Assembly: GCF_001884135.1 (NCBI RefSeq)
Contig: NZ_MAOC01000086.1
Coordinates: 62,001 to 126,000 of the forward strand
DNA from: Bacillus nitratireducens
GTDB taxonomy: Bacteria; Bacillota; Bacilli; Bacillales; Bacillaceae_G
Reading direction: 5' to 3'
Length of the DNA stretch: 64,000 nucleotides
The notes beneath the pieces are model-generated. The model did no database searches. It worked only from the letters and a program-made list of their open reading frames with translations, and had not been told where the DNA came from. Each line of letters starts with the position of its first letter. Positions within the stretch are counted from its first letter, which is position 1. The position numbers and the translations under genes were made by a program. Shown here in pieces: positions 25,160-34,882 of this stretch.

Positions 25160-25882
25160 TTATAAAACGTTGCGTAAAAATTGCTTGGCCCGTTCATGTG
25201 ATGGAGCTGAAAAGAATTGCGCGGGAGGAGCTTCCTCTACAATCTTCCCGTCATCCATAAAGATGACGCGGTCAGCTACATCTCTTGCGAAATTCATTTC
25301 ATGAGTAACAATAACCATTGTCATTCCTTCTTCAGCAAGTTCTTTCATAACTTGCAACACTTCTCCAACAAGTTCAGGGTCTAAAGCTGAGGTAGGTTCA
25401 TCAAATAGCATAATTTTAGGATTCATGGCAAGAGCTCGTGCAATCGCAATTCGTTGTTTTTGACCACCGGAAAGGAGGTGGGGAGTTACATCTGCCTTAT
25501 CTTGTAGGCCAACTTTTTGTAGGAGTTGGTTTCCAATTTCCCTTGCATTTGCTGTCTCTAATTTTTTTACGTGAATAGGTGCTTCTGTGATGTTTTCTAG
25601 TGAGGTCATATGAGGAAAGAGGTTAAAGTGCTGAAAAACCATACCGACATTTTCACGGACTTTGTTTAAATTTGAATGCTTTGGATCAATTCGTTCACCT
25701 TGTAAATGAATTTCACCTTCATCGTACATTTCTAAAAAGTTAAGACAGCGAAGTAATGTACTTTTGCCGGAACCACTGGCACCGATTAAAACAACAACTT
25801 CTTTTTCTTTTACTTCTAAATCAATTCCTTTTAAAACATCAAGTGAACCGAATGATTTTACTAGATTTCGAACTTGAATCAT
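25160..25882 (-). CDS. Amino acid ABC transporter ATP-binding protein
   Basis: The 240-residue ATPase of the HisP/GlnQ family has Walker [10 protein letters not shown] (33-41), signature [19 protein letters not shown] and Walker [13 protein letters not shown] followed by the H-loop IVTHEM. It is the first gene of the leftward transporter operon. A 121-bp gap without a terminator separates it from the binding-protein gene. No riboswitch or T-box is visible in its upstream region. Confidence 0.93.
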   Translation of the reverse strand: MIQVRNLVKSFGSLDVLKGIDLEVKEKEVVVLIGASGSGKSTLLRCLNFLEMYDEGEIHLQGERIDPKHSNLNKVRENVGMVFQHFNLFPHMTSLENITEAPIHVKKLETANAREIGNQLLQKVGLQDKADVTPHLLSGGQKQRIAIARALAMNPKIMLFDEPTSALDPELVGEVLQVMKELAEEGMTMVIVTHEMNFARDVADRVIFMDDGKIVEEAPPAQFFSAPSHERAKQFLRNVL

Positions 25883-26091
25883 ACAAAACCCCCAGTCAAA
25901 AATATATTTTACAAATGTTGCCCCTTATTTCTGTAATTAGTCATAAATTGTCAGAATCCTTTATTTTTTTGGCGAGATTTGATATTCAAGGAAATTATGA
26001 TTTTTAAAATCTCAATACCTTTCTATATCGAAAATATGGATGACAATATATAGATAGCACTTATATTGCTTATAAGAAGGGGAAAGAAGAG

Positions 26092-27378
26092 ATGGAAAAA
26101 GAAAGGAAAACATTTTCCTTTGGTTTACGTATACGACCTATGCTATTTACGACAGCTTTAGCTTTAATTACATATTCAACAAGTTTATTTTTAATTTACG
26201 TTATATATGATTATTTTCAAAGTTATGTAAGTCAAACTGTTTATAATATTATCGTTATGTTATTAGGTGTAGTATGGTCTGGAATTTTAGCATATGGAGC
26301 AGCAATTTTTTTAATTAAAACACTTCGGAAGTTGGAAGAAGCTGCAAGGAAAGCGGCGGAGGGTGATATTCGGGAAGATGTCCCATTGCCAAAGACGGAT
26401 GATGAAATTAAGTCTTTAAGTGCTGCATTTAATAGGATGCTAGGAAATTTAAGAGGTAGGGTAAAAAATATTGATACTACATTTTTGTATGCCAATAATC
26501 AAGTTCAGAAAATTAGAAAACAAACAGGTGAAGCGACAAAACAAGCACAAGGTGTGTCTGAAACTCTTGCGGAGATTTCTTCCGATGCCGAGCAATCAGC
26601 AGCATCGATTCAAGCGATCGTTTCTACTGTTGATACAACGACTTCTATTGCAAATGAAGGAAAAGCAAAACAGTCTGAAGAGTTGTCTTCAGAAATGGTT
26701 CAAGCTTTAGGACAAAGTACACGTGTATTTACTTCTTTAATTCAAGGTATTCAAACATTGGCGAGAGAAAATGAAGATTCGATGGAAAATGTACAGAAAT
26801 TAGAAGAGCGAATGAAACAAGTTGAACACATTGTTTCTGTTGTGAGTGAGATTGCTACCCAAACAAATTTATTAGCACTCAACGCTTCTATTGAGGCAGC
26901 TCGTGCAGGAGAGCATGGAAGAGGCTTTGCGGTTGTAGCAGAAGAAGTACGTAAATTGGCTGATGAAAGTGATCATTCCGCAAAAAACATATCGCAGTTA
27001 TTGCGGAATATGCAAGATGAAGTACAGCAAGTCGCATTGAAAATGACAGAGCAGGTGAAGAAAGCTAAAGAAGAGGCGAAACGCGGAGAAGCTACAGAAT
27101 TAATTTTAAAAGAAATGTCATCAAGTGTTATGGAAGTAGCCGATGCAACCAAGAAAATTAGTAGTTATATGAATGAACAAGTGAGTCACATTCATCAAAC
27201 AGGAGCACAAACAAAGGCTGTAGCAGCAATTGCGGATGAAACGTCAGCTGGTTCACAAGAAGTGGCACGTGTGACATTACAACAGTCTAAAAATATGATA
27301 GCAATCGATCAATTATTAAAAGACTTAGAGAATCAATCAGCGGATTTAAAGCAAACAATTGAACGGTTTTCAATGTAA
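26092..27378 (+). CDS. Methyl-accepting chemotaxis protein without an extracellular sensor domain
   Basis: In this 428-residue receptor two hydrophobic segments (about 18-40 and 50-77) are separated by only some ten residues, so there is no extracellular ligand domain. A HAMP linker follows (about 75-130) and then the cytoplasmic signalling hairpin with the conserved tip [40 protein letters not shown]. It must sense membrane state, an intracellular cue or another protein. It is a single gene with GAAGGGG upstream and its own terminator; other Che genes are absent from the window. Confidence 0.9.
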   Translation: MEKERKTFSFGLRIRPMLFTTALALITYSTSLFLIYVIYDYFQSYVSQTVYNIIVMLLGVVWSGILAYGAAIFLIKTLRKLEEAARKAAEGDIREDVPLPKTDDEIKSLSAAFNRMLGNLRGRVKNIDTTFLYANNQVQKIRKQTGEATKQAQGVSETLAEISSDAEQSAASIQAIVSTVDTTTSIANEGKAKQSEELSSEMVQALGQSTRVFTSLIQGIQTLARENEDSMENVQKLEERMKQVEHIVSVVSEIATQTNLLALNASIEAARAGEHGRGFAVVAEEVRKLADESDHSAKNISQLLRNMQDEVQQVALKMTEQVKKAKEEAKRGEATELILKEMSSSVMEVADATKKISSYMNEQVSHIHQTGAQTKAVAAIADETSAGSQEVARVTLQQSKNMIAIDQLLKDLENQSADLKQTIERFSM

Positions 27379-27379
27379 A

Positions 27380-27414
27380 AGAGAAGAACAGAATGCTGTT
27401 CTTCTCTTTTTTTT
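27380..27414 (+). terminator. Rho-independent terminator
   Basis: The stem AGAGAAGAACAG / CTGTTCTTCTCT with loop AATG and T8 follows the chemoreceptor gene. Confidence 0.92.
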
Positions 27415-27532
27415 AGCTAGATTTAATATCTAACGTTAAAAAGTATAAACTATGAACGTTTCCGCAACATTCTTTTCTGTCCCTTTCGGATGAAAATTAT
27501 AGCGAGCTATAATATTAAAAGGGGTGTCTTTT

Positions 27533-27982
27533 ATGAAAAAAGAAAAAAGACAACGATTAATTAAACAATTTGTAAAGGAGTATGAAATAGAGAAGCAAGA
27601 AAGATTAGTAGAATTGTTAGCAAAAAAAGATGTATTAGTAACACAAGCTACAGTTTCTCGAGATATTCGTGAGTTAAACTTAACGAAGGTACCTTCTCAA
27701 GAAGGATTAATGATATATAAATTTTTCTCAGAAGAGCATTTACAAACTGATATAAAGTTAAAGAAAAAATTACGAGAGGTTGTTGTAAAAATTGATTGTG
27801 TAGATCAATTAATGGTTATTAAAACATTACCCGGTAATGCACATGTTATTGGTGTTTTGTTTGATGAGTTAGATTGGAAAGAAAAAATAGGATGTATATG
27901 TGGAAATGATACATGCCTTATAATTTCTCAGTCGAAATCAGATAGGGAGATTTTAGAAGAAAGGTTAAATTTAATTATTTAG
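27533..27982 (+). CDS. argR: ArgR/AhrC-family arginine-responsive regulator of the arc cluster
   Basis: The 149-residue protein has an N-terminal winged helix (DVLVTQATVSRDIRELNLTKV) and a C-terminal oligomerisation and arginine-binding domain (VDQLMVIKTLPGNAHVIGVLFDEL, then GCICGNDTCLII). The ATG at 27533 has AAAAGGGG 8 bp upstream, so the GTG at 27524 is not used. It lies upstream of arcA and is separated from it by a terminator. It is probably the local activator or repressor of the arginine deiminase operon, distinct from the housekeeping AhrC. Confidence 0.88.
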   Translation: MKKEKRQRLIKQFVKEYEIEKQERLVELLAKKDVLVTQATVSRDIRELNLTKVPSQEGLMIYKFFSEEHLQTDIKLKKKLREVVVKIDCVDQLMVIKTLPGNAHVIGVLFDELDWKEKIGCICGNDTCLIISQSKSDREILEERLNLII

Positions 27983-27985
27983 ATG

Positions 27986-28025
27986 CAAAATCCTGTTTTT
28001 AATAAAAATTAAAAACAGGATTTTT
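27986..28025 (+). terminator. Rho-independent terminator after argR
   Basis: The stem AAATCCTGTTTTTA / TAAAAACAGGATTT is followed by TTG; it separates argR from the arc operon promoter. Confidence 0.88.
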
Positions 28026-28165
28026 GTGTAAATACGGAAGTTAAATATTCAACATATATGCGTAATACATGTATTTTTTTATTGAAAAAGCGGGATGGAG
28101 TGTTATAAAAATACAAATTCATATGATTTTAAAAAAATAACTTGTTTAATATTTCACAATGATAA

Positions 28166-28181
28166 TGTGGATGTTTTCACA
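28166..28181 (+). promoter_or_regulatory. Crp/Fnr-type (ArcR) operator upstream of arcA
   Basis: TGTGGATGTTTTCACA is a TGTGA-N6-TCACA site with a single mismatch, 70 bp before arcA. It is the expected binding site for the Crp/Fnr-family ArcR encoded at the end of the same cluster. A further 12-bp palindrome AATACATGTATT lies at 28063-28074. Confidence 0.65.
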
Positions 28182-28251
28182 AAGGTGAAAGCGCGTAGCA
28201 TTTATTATGTACTTGTAAGACATCAAACATATTTAAAAGGAGGTACAACAA

Positions 28252-29484
28252 ATGAAGCATCCGATACATGTTACTTCAGAAATTGGGGAATTACAAACGG
28301 TGTTATTAAAACGACCTGGTAAAGAAGTGGAAAACTTAACGCCAGATTATTTACAACAATTATTATTTGACGATATTCCATACTTACCAATTATTCAAAA
28401 AGAGCATGATTATTTTGCACAAACATTACGCAATCGGGGTGTTGAAGTTCTTTATTTAGAAAAACTAGCTGCTGAGGCATTAGTAGATAAAAAACTTCGA
28501 GAAGAATTTGTTGATCGTATTTTAGAAGAAGGACAGGCTGACGTAAATGTTGCACATCAAACTTTAAAAGAATATTTACTTTCCTTTTCAAATGAAGAAT
28601 TAATTCAAAAAATTATGGGTGGTGTACGGAAAAACGAAATTGAAACAAGTAAGAAGACACATTTATACGAATTAATGGAAGATCATTATCCGTTTTACTT
28701 AGACCCAATGCCTAATTTATATTTTACTCGTGATCCAGCAGCTAGCGTGGGCGATGGCTTAACGATAAATAAGATGAGAGAACCGGCGCGTAGACGTGAA
28801 TCATTATTCATGGAGTACATCATTAAATATCATCCAAGATTTGCAAATCACAATGTGCCAGTTTGGCTAGATCGTGATTATAAGTTTCCAATTGAAGGTG
28901 GCGATGAGCTAATTTTAAATGAAGAAACAATTGCAATTGGGGTGTCTGCCCGTACGTCAGCTAAAGCAATTGAACGTTTAGCTAAAAACCTTTTTAGCCG
29001 ACAAAATAAAATTAAGAAAGTGTTAGCAATAGAAATTCCAAAATGCCGAGCATTTATGCATTTAGATACAGTGTTTACAATGGTTGATTATGACAAGTTT
29101 ACAATTCACCCAGCCATTCAAGGGCCAAAAGGAAATATGAATATTTATATTTTAGAAAAAGGTCCAGATGTGGAAACTCTTAAAATTACACATCGTACTT
29201 CTTTAATGGAAGCATTAAAAGAGGTATTAGGTTTAAGTGAATTAGTTCTTATTCCTTGTGGAGGAGGAGATGCAATTGCTTCCGCTCGTGAACAATGGAA
29301 TGACGGTTCTAATACATTAGCAATTGCGCCAGGTGTAGTTGTTACATATGATCGCAACTATGTATCCAATACTTTATTACGGGAACATGGTATAGAAGTC
29401 ATTGAGGTGCTAAGTTCGGAATTATCTCGTGGTCGTGGGGGTCCACGTTGCATGAGTATGCCAATTGTTCGTAAAGATATTTAG
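28252..29484 (+). CDS. arcA: Arginine deiminase
   Basis: ArcA hydrolyses L-arginine to citrulline and ammonia, the first step of the arginine deiminase pathway. The 410-residue enzyme contains the conserved [15 protein letters not shown], the catalytic region [10 protein letters not shown], and the nucleophile C400 in GGPRCMSMP near the C terminus. AAAGGAGG lies upstream of the ATG. It heads the arcA-argF-arcD-arcC operon. Confidence 0.97.
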   Translation: MKHPIHVTSEIGELQTVLLKRPGKEVENLTPDYLQQLLFDDIPYLPIIQKEHDYFAQTLRNRGVEVLYLEKLAAEALVDKKLREEFVDRILEEGQADVNVAHQTLKEYLLSFSNEELIQKIMGGVRKNEIETSKKTHLYELMEDHYPFYLDPMPNLYFTRDPAASVGDGLTINKMREPARRRESLFMEYIIKYHPRFANHNVPVWLDRDYKFPIEGGDELILNEETIAIGVSARTSAKAIERLAKNLFSRQNKIKKVLAIEIPKCRAFMHLDTVFTMVDYDKFTIHPAIQGPKGNMNIYILEKGPDVETLKITHRTSLMEALKEVLGLSELVLIPCGGGDAIASAREQWNDGSNTLAIAPGVVVTYDRNYVSNTLLREHGIEVIEVLSSELSRGRGGPRCMSMPIVRKDI

Positions 29485-29514
29485 TATAAATAACGGAGAA
29501 AGTAGGGATGAAGT

Positions 29515-30513
29515 ATGTTAATGACTAGACCAAATTTAAAAGGAAGAAGTTTTCTAGCTGAAAAAGATTTTACACAAGAAGAATTATTATATTTTCTAGA
29601 TTTAGCAGCAGAATTAAAAGAGAAAAAGAAAAACGGTGTCCCACATCATTATTTAGAAGGTAAAAATGTAGCGCTATTATTTGAAAAAACCTCTACTCGT
29701 ACGCGATGTGCATTTACAGTAGCATGTACAGATTTGGGGGCGAACCCTGAATATTTAGGGAAAGGTGATATTCAGCTTGGGAAAAAAGAATCCGTAGAGG
29801 ATACAGCAAAAGTGTTAGGACGCATGTTTGACGGAATTGAGTTTCGTGGATTTAATCATGAAACTGTAGAATCTTTAGCACAAAATTCTGGTGTGCCGGT
29901 TTGGAATGGATTAACAGATATGTGGCATCCAACACAAACACTGGCAGATTTATTAACAATTAGAGAACATGTAGGGAAATTAAAAAATGTGAAGCTCGTT
30001 TACGTTGGAGATGGACGAAATAATGTTGCTAATAGCTTACTAGTTGGTGGAGCGATCGTTGGAATGGATGTACGTATTTGTACACCTGAATCTTTATGGC
30101 CAGAGCAAGAAGTAATTGATTTAGCAAAAAAATATAATGAACAGGTAATGATAACAAGTAATGTGGAAGAAGCTGTTGCGAATGCAGATGTAATTTATAC
30201 AGATGTATGGGTGTCTATGGGTGAGGAAGAAAAATTTGCTGAACGTGTCGAGTTATTGAAACCTTATCAAGTAAATATGAAAATGATTAAAGAAACAGGA
30301 AATGAAAATGTGATTTTCTTACATTGTTTACCCGCATTCCATGATGTTGAAACGATGTATGGTGAGGAAGTTTATGAGAAATATGGGTTGAGGGAAATGG
30401 AGGTAACTGACGAAGTATTCCGCAGTAAACATTCAAAAGTATTTGATCAGGCTGAAAATAGAATGCATACAATTAAAGCGGTTATGGCAGCTACTTTAGG
30501 AAACATGGAGTAA
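29515..30513 (+). CDS. argF: Catabolic ornithine carbamoyltransferase
   Basis: The enzyme phosphorolyses citrulline to ornithine and carbamoyl phosphate in the deiminase pathway. The 332-residue protein has the carbamoyl phosphate site STRTR (60-64), the HPTQ motif and the ornithine/citrulline HCLPA motif near 270. ATGs at 29515 and 29521 are both possible, since the GTAGGG ribosome binding site is 7 bp before the first. It could equally be called arcB because of its operon position. Confidence 0.95.
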   Translation: MLMTRPNLKGRSFLAEKDFTQEELLYFLDLAAELKEKKKNGVPHHYLEGKNVALLFEKTSTRTRCAFTVACTDLGANPEYLGKGDIQLGKKESVEDTAKVLGRMFDGIEFRGFNHETVESLAQNSGVPVWNGLTDMWHPTQTLADLLTIREHVGKLKNVKLVYVGDGRNNVANSLLVGGAIVGMDVRICTPESLWPEQEVIDLAKKYNEQVMITSNVEEAVANADVIYTDVWVSMGEEEKFAERVELLKPYQVNMKMIKETGNENVIFLHCLPAFHDVETMYGEEVYEKYGLREMEVTDEVFRSKHSKVFDQAENRMHTIKAVMAATLGNME

Positions 30514-30545
30514 AGAAGAAAGGGAGTCTTCCTTTCTTCTTTCTC
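30514..30545 (+). terminator. Intra-operon hairpin between argF and arcD
   Basis: The stem AGAAGAAAGG / CCTTTCTTCT with loop GAGTCTT is followed by TTCTCC, a weak terminator that may lower arcD expression. Confidence 0.55.
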
Positions 30546-30612
30546 CTCCTTTAGACACTATCATTCACTATGGCTTTCGTATTGTTATTGCAATTAAAGA
30601 GAGGTGAGTGGA

Positions 30613-32028
30613 ATGGATGAAGATAAGAAATTAGGGTTGTTTACATTAACGGCGCTTGTAGTGGGGTCTATGATTGGCGGTGGAGCATTTAATTTAGCAA
30701 GTGATATGGCAAAAGGTGCTGGTGCTGGAGCCATTATTATTGGTTGGGTTATAACAGGAATTGGGATGATCGCGCTTGGATTATCTTTTCAAAATCTAAC
30801 TGTAAAACGGCCAGATTTAGATGGCGGTATTTTTAGCTATGCAAAAGCAGGATTTGGTAATTTTATGGGGTTTAATAGTGCGTGGGGATATTGGCTATCT
30901 GCCTGGCTTGGTAATGTAGCTTACGGTACATTATTGTTTTCTTCATTAGGGTATTTCTTCCCAATCTTTGAAGGCGGTCAAAATGTAGCATCCATTATTG
31001 GTGCAAGCGTATTATTATGGTGTGTTCACATGTTAATTTTACGTGGAGTTCAATCAGCAGCACTTGTGAATTTAGTAACTACAATCGCAAAATTAGTACC
31101 TGTATTTGTATTTATTGTTATAGGAATCTTCGCGTTTCATATTGATACGTTTCTAGATGGATTTTGGGGGCAAACTGGTTCTTTTTCATGGGGAGCGGTT
31201 GGCAGCCAAGTTAAAAGTACAATGCTTGTAACTTTATGGGTGTTTATTGGGGTAGAAGGGGCTGTTGTTTTATCTAGTCGAGCAAAAAATAGAAGTGATG
31301 TAGGGAAAGCAACGGTTATTGGCTTAATTGGTACACTCATCATTTACATTTTAATTACATTACTGTCTCTTGGACTTATGCAGCAAGCAGATATTGCTAA
31401 TTTGAAAAATCCGTCTATGGCTTATTTATTTGAAAGTGTTGTTGGAAAATGGGGGGCTATCTTTATTAATTTAGGTTTAGTCATCTCTGTATTAGGTGCT
31501 TGGTTAGGCTGGACTTTACTCGCATCTGAAATTCCATATTTGGCAGCTAAAGACGGAGTGTTTCCAAAATGGTTTGCAAAAGAAAATAAAAATAAGGCCC
31601 CAATAAATTCATTATGGATAACAAATGGCTTAATTCAAATGTTCTTATTAACATTCGTCGTTTCCGATCAGGCGTATAACTTTGCATTCTCTTTAGCATC
31701 TTCAGCTATTTTAATCCCATATGCTTTTTCAGCATTTTATCAACTGAAGCATAGCTTAAAGTCTGAAGAAGTGGATCGAAATAAAAATATAATAATTGGT
31801 TTGATAGCAAGTATTTATGGTGTGTGGTTAGTTTATGCAGCTGGTTTAGAGTATTTATTATTAACAATGACTTTATATGCGCCAGGTATTTTTATTTTTT
31901 ACAATGTTCAAAAGCAAAAGAGTTCGAAGCAAATATTTACTCGAGTGGAATTAGCATCATCGGTAGCAATTGGTGCTTTAGCATTCTTTGCGATTTATGG
32001 ATTAATTACAGGCAGTATTACTTTATAA
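30613..32028 (+). CDS. arcD: Arginine/ornithine antiporter
   Basis: This membrane exchanger of the APC superfamily imports arginine and exports ornithine. The product is 471 residues with about twelve hydrophobic segments and the APC start motif LFTLTALVVGSMIGGGAFNL. The ATG at 30613 is preferred over the GTG at 30604 because GAGGTG sits 5-6 bp before it. It lies between argF and arcC, the usual place for arcD. Confidence 0.95.
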   Translation: MDEDKKLGLFTLTALVVGSMIGGGAFNLASDMAKGAGAGAIIIGWVITGIGMIALGLSFQNLTVKRPDLDGGIFSYAKAGFGNFMGFNSAWGYWLSAWLGNVAYGTLLFSSLGYFFPIFEGGQNVASIIGASVLLWCVHMLILRGVQSAALVNLVTTIAKLVPVFVFIVIGIFAFHIDTFLDGFWGQTGSFSWGAVGSQVKSTMLVTLWVFIGVEGAVVLSSRAKNRSDVGKATVIGLIGTLIIYILITLLSLGLMQQADIANLKNPSMAYLFESVVGKWGAIFINLGLVISVLGAWLGWTLLASEIPYLAAKDGVFPKWFAKENKNKAPINSLWITNGLIQMFLLTFVVSDQAYNFAFSLASSAILIPYAFSAFYQLKHSLKSEEVDRNKNIIIGLIASIYGVWLVYAAGLEYLLLTMTLYAPGIFIFYNVQKQKSSKQIFTRVELASSVAIGALAFFAIYGLITGSITL

Positions 32029-32065
32029 AGCGCTGTGAAAGCGAAATTAACCGGAGGGCTGAAAT

Positions 32066-33028
32066 ATGGCACGAAGAAAAATTGTAGTTGCACTAGGGGG
32101 AAATGCGATACAGTCTGGAAAAGCTACTGCAGGGGCACAGCAAGAAGCATTAGAAAAAACAGCGGAACAACTTGTGAAAATAATGGAAAATGATGTAGAT
32201 ATAGTAATTGCGCACGGAAATGGCCCGCAAGTGGGGAATATTTTATTACAGCAAAAAGCTGCAGAAACGGAAAAGACACCTGCAATGCCATTAGATACTT
32301 GTGGTGCAATGAGCCAAGGGATGATTGGATATTGGATGGAAAATGCGATTGAAAAGGCATTGAAAAAACGGAATATAAAAAAAGACGTAGCAACGGTTAT
32401 AACACGCGTTGTCGTGGATGAAAAAGATGAGGCATTTAAAAATCCAACTAAACCAATTGGTCCTTTTTATACGGAAGAGGAAGCAAGAAGATTAATGGAA
32501 GAAACAAAAGCAGTGTTTAAAGAGGATGCTGGCAGAGGGTGGAGACGTGTTGTTCCATCACCGAAGCCTGTAAGTATTCATGAGCATAAAGTAATTAATT
32601 CTTTAGTTGAGGATGGAAATATAGTGATAGCTGTTGGTGGTGGTGGAATTCCAGTAATTGATTCCGAAGAAGGGTTAAAAGGAACTGAAGCGGTTATCGA
32701 TAAAGATTTTGCTGCGCAGAAATTAGCTGAATTAGTAGATGCTGATACGCTCGTAATTTTAACTGCAGTTGATCATGTGTATGTAGATTATAATCAACTG
32801 AATCAAAAGAAATTAGAGCATGTCACAGTGAATCAATTAGAAGAATACATTGAGGAAAAACAATTTGCTGCGGGAAGTATGCTTCCAAAAATTGAAGCTG
32901 CTATTAATTTTGTTAATACAAATCCAAAAAGAAAAACAATTATTACGTCTTTAGAAAAAGTATATGAAGCACTAGAAGAAAAAGCTGGTACTATTATTTC
33001 TAAACAGAATGTATGCATGTATGTTTAA
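32066..33028 (+). CDS. arcC: Carbamate kinase
   Basis: ArcC transfers the phosphate of carbamoyl phosphate to ADP, giving the ATP yield of the pathway. The 320-residue amino-acid-kinase-fold protein has the N-terminal [20 protein letters not shown], and [10 protein letters not shown] blocks and the nucleotide-site stretch [21 protein letters not shown]. The ribosome binding site is CGGAGGG. A strong terminator follows. Confidence 0.97.
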   Translation: MARRKIVVALGGNAIQSGKATAGAQQEALEKTAEQLVKIMENDVDIVIAHGNGPQVGNILLQQKAAETEKTPAMPLDTCGAMSQGMIGYWMENAIEKALKKRNIKKDVATVITRVVVDEKDEAFKNPTKPIGPFYTEEEARRLMEETKAVFKEDAGRGWRRVVPSPKPVSIHEHKVINSLVEDGNIVIAVGGGGIPVIDSEEGLKGTEAVIDKDFAAQKLAELVDADTLVILTAVDHVYVDYNQLNQKKLEHVTVNQLEEYIEEKQFAAGSMLPKIEAAINFVNTNPKRKTIITSLEKVYEALEEKAGTIISKQNVCMYV

Positions 33029-33054
33029 ATAACTGTGTGCGCTATTTATTAGTA

Positions 33055-33089
33055 AAAAAAGAATGAAGTTAGTAACTTCATTCTTTTTA
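33055..33089 (+). terminator. Rho-independent terminator of the arc operon
   Basis: The stem AAAAAGAATGAAGTT / AACTTCATTCTTTTT with loop AGT follows arcC. Confidence 0.93.
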
Positions 33090-33229
33090 TTTATTAATAT
33101 TTTTTGTACTCATTGTTCATAAAGTTTTCATGATGAAATCTTAATATATAAGTTAATTATGATAAAATTTAATTTGAATACGCTTTCTTGATTTTTCGCT
33201 CCAACATACAGCAAGAGAGAGGGAATTTT

Positions 33230-33919
33230 ATGAATAGACGGAACGTAGTTAAAGACTTAAAACAATTTGAATTATTTGCTCATTTAACAGAAAAGAAATT
33301 GAAAGGTTTGGCGGAGTTTGTCTATTGGCGAACTTATAAAAAGGGTCAATTTTTATTTTTAGAAGGGGATTCAAGAGAAAGAATTTACTTCATGTTAGAT
33401 GGTTTTGTAAAGTTAGAGCGGGTAAATCAAAGTGGAAATTTATTATATGATGACTATGTAAAGCGGTATTCTATTTTTCCTTATGGTGGTATGTTTACAG
33501 ACAGAGGATATAACTATACGGCAGAAGCGATGACAGATGTAGAGGTATATTATATTCCGACAGTAATTTTCGAAGATATGGTGAAATCTAGTAGGACGCA
33601 ATTAATGTACGTTGTTCAGCAATTATCATCAATATTAAAACTAAACGAAAATCGAGTGCAAAATATTACAATTCCTAATGCACAAGATCGAGTCATTCAA
33701 ACATTAAATTATTTAATGCAAGATTTAGGAGAACAGAGTGGCGAAACGATTGTAATTTCATGCCCACTTACAACAATTGAAATATCAAAAATATCTGGGA
33801 CGTCCCGAGAGACGGTTAGCGGCGTATTAAAACAATTAAAAAACGATAGTATTGTTACAATTCTGGATAAAAAAATTACAATACATAATCCAACATATTT
33901 TGAGGAGATCTCTATGTGA
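33230..33919 (+). CDS. arcR: Crp/Fnr-family transcriptional regulator ArcR
   Basis: The 229-residue protein has a cyclic-nucleotide-binding-like beta-roll (about 15-125) and a C-terminal Crp helix-turn-helix (IEISKISGTSRETVSGVLKQLKNDSI). There is no cysteine cluster for an iron-sulfur centre, so unlike Fnr it does not sense oxygen directly by that means. In B. licheniformis the equivalent ArcR activates the arc operon anaerobically through a TGTGA-N6-TCACA site, and such a site lies before arcA here. GAGAGGG supports the ATG at 33230 over the upstream TTG. Confidence 0.9.
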   Translation: MNRRNVVKDLKQFELFAHLTEKKLKGLAEFVYWRTYKKGQFLFLEGDSRERIYFMLDGFVKLERVNQSGNLLYDDYVKRYSIFPYGGMFTDRGYNYTAEAMTDVEVYYIPTVIFEDMVKSSRTQLMYVVQQLSSILKLNENRVQNITIPNAQDRVIQTLNYLMQDLGEQSGETIVISCPLTTIEISKISGTSRETVSGVLKQLKNDSIVTILDKKITIHNPTYFEEISM

Positions 33920-33961
33920 AAATTGCATATTGATTTTCTAATTCATATTGTATATTAATAA

Positions 33962-33993
33962 GGTTCTTTATATATTTATAAGGAACTTTTTTA
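33962..33993 (+). terminator. Rho-independent terminator after arcR
   Basis: The imperfect stem GGTTCTTTATA / TTATAAGGAAC is followed by TTTTTTA. Confidence 0.65.
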
Positions 33994-34076
33994 CGTTATC
34001 CTCTATAAAATGATTGTATATTATGGTAATAATAGCTAAAATCGATAATAAAAAAGCAAAGGGAAGGAGAGAAGGA

Positions 34077-34760
34077 ATGGTTCGAATTGAGTATGATCGA
34101 TTAGTAGCTATTTGTTACAGTATAGGGGTTTTGTTATTATTAAAAATTCCAAACGATAATGAATTAATTGGGGAAAAACTATTCAATTTCTATAAGGTCC
34201 CGGTATATACATATATTTATATGGGTTATAAAGTTTCAAATATATTAATTGTTTCTTTCGTACTACATATAATCGCATTTATATTATTTGTAAAATGGCT
34301 AGTGAAAAAGAAATCTAGTACATTTAGAACAATGAATAAGGTAAAGGTAGTAGGCATTAGTATTTTGATTTTAATGATGCCGTTTATTTTAAATAACATC
34401 CTCCATACATTGAATAAAACATGGTACTACGCAGGAAAAACAGGAGTAGAGGCGATAGAATATAAAAAAGAAGATAGCCAGTGTAGAATGGAGAAAAATG
34501 GAGAGGGTATCGAACAAAAATGCATTGTGACTTTAAAAAATTATCGTAATCATTCACAGGCATTAAAAGTTGTTTTATATGATAATGCAAACGAGAATTC
34601 AAAAGGTTATCCAGTACCGAAACCAGTCTATTTACAAAAACATGAGACAAAACAATTCGAATTTCAAATTCCTGTTGCTTATAATAGCGGTATTGAAAAA
34701 GATAAAGTACCAAATATTAAATTACATTCATTGCATAAAAATGATGAGAAACACAATTAA
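34077..34760 (+). CDS. Hypothetical membrane protein with soluble C-terminal domain
   Basis: I do not recognise the family. The 227-residue product (ATG at 34077, AAGGAG 8 bp upstream) has three hydrophobic segments at about 9-23, 55-80 and 95-115. A probably extracytoplasmic domain of about 110 residues follows, with two cysteines (C140 and C152 region) flanking a charged hairpin and a beta-rich stretch (KCIVTLKNY, LKVVLYDN, KQFEFQIPV). The pattern resembles a small Ig-like or FixG-like domain on a membrane anchor. It is a single gene with a terminator downstream. Confidence 0.65.
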   Translation: MVRIEYDRLVAICYSIGVLLLLKIPNDNELIGEKLFNFYKVPVYTYIYMGYKVSNILIVSFVLHIIAFILFVKWLVKKKSSTFRTMNKVKVVGISILILMMPFILNNILHTLNKTWYYAGKTGVEAIEYKKEDSQCRMEKNGEGIEQKCIVTLKNYRNHSQALKVVLYDNANENSKGYPVPKPVYLQKHETKQFEFQIPVAYNSGIEKDKVPNIKLHSLHKNDEKHN

Positions 34761-34821
34761 TCCGTAATTGAAAGTTTATGAGTAGGAGCAATAATTTGAA
34801 AAGATATAGAAAATCAACTTG

Positions 34822-34868
34822 AATCATCCAACATGCTGTGAGGTAACGGCATATTGGATGATTTTTTA
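34822..34868. terminator. Bidirectional terminator
   Basis: The stem AATCATCCAA / TTGGATGATT with inner GC pairs is followed by TTTTTATTTTAT; it separates converging genes. Confidence 0.85.
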
Positions 34869-34882
34869 TTTTATCCCCTTTT

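Noticed and set aside
28095-28322. 75-codon rightward frame overlapping the start of arcA
   Set aside because: It runs through the arcA promoter, ArcR site and ribosome binding site and enters arcA out of frame; no independent support.
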